Source: Macquaria australasica
Taxonomy: Eukaryota; Chordata; Actinopteri; Centrarchiformes; Percichthyidae
DNA: 64,000 nucleotides
Assembly (NCBI GenBank): GCA_005408345.1
Contig: SEMN01000186.1
Location: 496,001-560,000, forward strand
Direction: 5' to 3'
Below the pieces are notes generated by a model that saw only the letters and a list, made by a program, of their open reading frames with translations, ran no database searches and had not been told where the DNA came from. The translations under genes were made by a program, and so were the position numbers. Positions 59,897-64,000 of the stretch are shown one piece after another. The stretch's first letter is position 1, and every line of letters begins with the position of its first letter.

Positions 59897-62800
59897 AAAG
59901 CATTTAACACCTTCTCACCTTGTTGAGGTATTTTTAGGGAATGTATGACTAATTGAAGTAGGCGGACATCAGGCAGTTAAAGGGAAAGCTGAAACGCGAG
60001 AATGACAATACTTACATAAAACTCTTTGAATACAATGAATATCACAGATACAGTGTTATAAGTAATTTTTCCTTTAGTTTATCATTCATTTCAGTGAAAC
60101 ACGGAGCCACAGGCCCTTTACACTAAAGACATTTTGACTTGTCACAGCAGGAAAAGCACAGGTGTAAATAATAAAATTAATGATGGCTAAATTCCATTTA
60201 GCTGCTTCAGTTTCAGGGTCCTGCTATTGTGCATGCTGGCTCACTGTCACACTGTCATAGCTTAGTGGGACACTTGAATAGAACGGACCCATCGTTAATG
60301 TTATTAGCACACTTCAATATATGCAAAATGGACCTCCAATCACTGGGTGTTTTCTTGTGTACTTCATGTGCCATTATGTCTCATATCCCAGGCATTTTTT
60401 CTTGTATTTCTATTTACGGGTATGCTGCCCTGTGGTGATGATAATTACCAGATGGCATTGCCTGTTGGACTGAAACAAATGTTCATCTCTGACGTGCGTT
60501 CGATGTTGTAAACCATCACACATTATAAGAATGTCATGGCCTTCAATTTCATTGCCTATCTTTAACACCAAAAATATCTTTATTTACAGGCTATATTTAT
60601 TTCTGGTCCAAGCTTCCGTAACTCATGTTGTTTGATATAAGAATAGCTCTGTATATTTTATCCTCCCTTCATTTATCTGCTCAGCTATGTTTACTTCACC
60701 TGTTCAGTTTTCAATGCCTATTCAACAGGTTGCTCTGTCTACATGGCCTGTGTCGTGACACATATTTCACTCAATGTGCCATTGGGCTTTAGTGTGTGTG
60801 TGTGTGTGTGTCTTTTTGTATGCACATGGGACCTCGTTCAGTCAGTGTTTTTTTTCTTCATAGACTTGCAAAATTACACAATCACCGTGTTTTGCTGCCA
60901 CTTCAAACCTCTCTGAGGAACTGATTTTTTTCATACACTAGTCCCAGATCTCTCTTTCAAAGAGAGAAATCTATTAATATAAATTTTCTGTGTGTCATTA
61001 TTTGAAACAGATTTCCTCGTGGCTATGAGCCCCTTGTGTTTTATTGAGCAGGAATGTCCCTGACTGTATATTGATTGGTTGTGGCCCATGTCATGGCCAG
61101 GGGCTTATATGTCTGCATCTACACTCCTGTGGAAAACATGTGCACTGCACTGTCATCCTGTCAAGATGATGCCACAAGATGATGGTGTTGAAATCTGACA
61201 GATGCCAAATATAAATGTTGCCCTATGTGTGAGTTAACCTTCACTTCTACTGGAAGATTCTTCCCCTATATCTTCTTACAAGAAGGGGCAGAGGAGGACT
61301 GTTGATGCGAGTACAAAGGGAGCATTGTAATATAATGAAACCATAAAAGACAACTTTTACTCAAACTTAGTATATTAAATATATATACTCAGAATCATAT
61401 ATTAAAGGATAAGGATGGTGTCATTCCATAATTTTCATGTCAAAAGACAAAAACCGATCTTCCCTACCCTGTCTGTGGCCATTTGTTCCTGCTAAAGACT
61501 TAAATTAAAAGAAAAAAAGGGCCACAAGTAAACAGTTACATTTTTACAAAAGGGTCAGTAATTTCCTAAAACAGACGGGCACTGTGGTTTTTAACAAATG
61601 TTACTCAAACAGGTGTAAAAAGTGCATTTTGGGGGCACTGTTTTCAGCTGCGGAATAATACGCATTTGGTGTTCTAGTGAGAATTTACAACAGGAGGTGT
61701 ATGTGGGATTAACTCATAATAAACTGCAGTGGCTATATTCATCGTCGCAGATGTGCTCTAATGGTTTTTGGACAACAAAGCTCTATGGTACAGAGGAATG
61801 GGCTACATCAGGCTGGACACACACACAGGCGCTACTTGTCAGTAAGGGATCAATTAATTGTTTTTGTTTTTGTTGGATTTGTTGATATTAAAACAATACA
61901 GAATATTGGCAGCCTTATCCTTCAAGTAAAACTGGAGAAACATTTTACCCTCCACACTGTCTACACTAGAATCTCATCCTGTTAATAAAGCCCAGGCGCT
62001 GCCCTGTTGCCTACCAGCTGGTGTGTAGCATCTAATAGCCTGATGCTTATACACTCTCTGGTAGTCATTGTACAATATTACAGTATAATTTATCTTTATG
62101 TAATAACCCCAGGCTTTACCTTTTGGGATTGGCAATGTGGTGGCGCTGCATTGCTGAACAAATGCAACTAGGTGGAAGTTTGTATTGGCAAACATTCCCA
62201 CTAAACTTATTGGTGCTGAGTAGATGTTAAAATGACAGCTTGTCATGACCGTCTTCTGTCGCCACTGTAAAATCTTTTCCCTTCGGCTTGATATGGTGCT
62301 TGGACATATTCCAAATGGCCTTCCAGTCTGCCAGTGTTGGTTCATAGTCTCACCTTGCTGAAGCAAATTGAGTCGTACATGTATAGTAGGTCAGTAAATA
62401 GTGAGTAGTAAATGTTAATGGGTGAAATTATACCATCTTTTATGGTTGTGTTTTGACTTTATGGTTGCACAGCTGGCTTTTGTGCCATTTATTTTAGGAC
62501 TTCCTCAAGTAGAAAAATCTTCTTTTTTTTTTCCCTTTCACATTTGGAAAGAGAGACGCTTCATTTGGAAAGTAAAGTCCTAAGCCCAAGAAGCTGATAA
62601 AACTAAGGTCTTTGCTATCATTATATTTAGGAATGAAGCTTGCAGCCTATTTTAACATACTGTAGTGTAATTCTTCCAGATGGACTGACAGGATGTCTGC
62701 CAGGATATTGTACGTCAACAGTCAAATCACATATCTGACTAGGCAACCGCTATCAGTGTACCCTTATCTTTGTCAGCGTACAGACGGACATGCAGTGATA

Positions 62801-64000
62801 ATGGTTACCAAACACCCATCTTGACTCATTCCTGTCAAATGCATCCCTGCAAATTATGTGACATTGTTGTGTGCTCTATTTTCTTTTATACTTATTTTTA
62901 TACCTCAGCTTAGATAATCATGGTTGTTAACAAAAAATGATAATGTAGTTGAGATCTGTATGAGCCCTTTTCCTTTGTGGAGCATCTTGTATCTGCCCAT
63001 TGAGCCTGATTGATCCTACTAACAAGTGTTGCCTGTGTATGTAAACCCTGTTATAGTTTATTCCTCTGTGCCACAGAGCTCCATTGTTGTCAAAAACATG
63101 TTCTGACATGTTCCTTCATTGTGATGAACATGGTCACTGTACTTTATTTTGAGGACACAAACCGTCCTGCTGTTGTCACTAAAGCACTAAATGTGTATTA
63201 ATCCGCAGCTGAAAATAGTCCCCAACTAATGCACTATTTACTCCTGTTTGAGTAATGTTTGCTAAAAACGACAGTGCCCAGCTGTTTTAGGAAATTGCTT
63301 AACCTTTTTAAAAAATGAAACTAGACATTTGTGCCCCGTTTTTAATGAATTACGTCTTCACTAGGAGCCAATGGGAACGAGACTGAGTGCCACAAACAGA
63401 GTAGGAAAGTCGGAAAGTATTGAGACTAACACATCATTGGGTTTAGTCTTTTCATCGGATTTGTTGACGGTAACAAAAATATGAAATGTTCCTATCCTTT
63501 AACACAACATTTCACTGTGGAGAAATATTGTGATTTATGTCACAAACATTCCTGTGGGTTCCAGGTTCAAAACAATAATTGTAAAACAAGAAAATTGTAC
63601 AAAAAAGACAGGAAGAGAAGGTACTTTCTATTCTTGTTCATCATGTGTCCTGCAGGTTGCACTGATGCTGTCTGTTTATAGGGCAGCATTTTTTGCCAGT
63701 TTCTTAACTGTAATGTGAATCAGGGCTGTGAAGCACAATATCAGCTCGAGTGATTTTCAATGCACTCTGACTATTACTTTCTTCTTTTCAAGACACTCTT
63801 ACTTAAACAGATTAGGGTTGTTTCCTGAGGCTATACACACTTCTTCAGCCTCAGTTGCTCTGTTATGTATTTTGGACATTCAAAATAGTTTTCTTTCCAG
63901 CGTACATCATAATGTTTTGTGGCACTCAATCTAAACAATTCTTGCTTCAATAGGCTTTGGTTAGATGGAAAAATGACATGTTCAACATATAATTTATGTT
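58886..64000. other. Region upstream of ras-dva without recognisable genes
   Basis: It contains (CA)n at about 59862-59893, (TG)n at about 60793-60810, and low-complexity and AT-rich sequence. The longest ORF (61974-62366, minus) has no similarity I recognise. No splice-consistent exon set was found, so exons of a gene extending past the window cannot be excluded but are not supported. Confidence 0.5.

Noticed and set aside
61974..62366. 130-codon minus-strand frame
   Set aside because: It has no similarity, no splice sites and no codon-use signal; it lies in anonymous intergenic DNA.

Overview
This window is teleost fish nuclear DNA, most likely percomorph. The evidence is compact vertebrate genes with GT-AG introns, several non-autonomous DNA transposons of a kind common in spiny-rayed fishes, a Tc1/mariner element and many (CA)n/(TG)n/(TA)n microsatellites. 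There is no bacterial operon, phage, CRISPR array or viral gene.

Five protein-coding genes were rebuilt by joining exons at splice sites with phase checked across every junction. (1) pik3r6 (+, 258-11728, 20 coding exons, 797 aa) is the p84/p87 regulatory subunit of PI3K-gamma. (2) bmerb1 (+, 13865-24802, 6 exons, 190 aa) is a small bMERB-domain protein with a C-terminal CaaX-like end. (3) An unnamed Myb/SANT-like plus coiled-coil gene (+, 32634-36907, 7 exons, 272 aa) looks like a host gene of transposon-associated type. (4) prpsap1 (+, 39226 or 39301 to 52803, 10 exons, 356 or 381 aa) is the PRPP synthetase-associated protein PAP39, with a possible extra 42-bp cassette exon. (5) A ras-dva-type small GTPase (-, 56862-57488, one coding exon, 208 aa).

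Layout: pik3r6 and bmerb1 lie head-to-tail about 2.1 kb apart, with a near-consensus CTCF site between them. A gene-poor stretch of about 7.8 kb follows (24.8-32.6 kb). The Myb-like gene and prpsap1 are separated by a promoter-like region with three CCAAT boxes. After prpsap1 come 4 kb without genes, then ras-dva on the opposite strand, then 6.5 kb with no recognisable gene.

Mobile DNA sits in introns and intergenic sequence. It includes a 1.6-kb Tc1 element with an intact DD34E triad but a frameshift (prpsap1 intron 6), four copies of one hAT-like MITE family, three copies of a TTAAAGG-ended fold-back MITE family, two further hAT-type MITEs with recognisable ends, and two dispersed teleost repeats.

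The genes do not form one pathway. They are signalling (PI3K-gamma adaptor, Ras-like GTPase), Rab/membrane-associated (bMERB), nucleotide metabolism (prpsap1) and putative DNA-binding genes that happen to be neighbours. The items most worth following up are the Myb-like gene, the prpsap1 cassette exon, the microsatellites used as splice-acceptor tracts, and the atypical nucleotide-binding residues of ras-dva. I found no convincing wholly new system.
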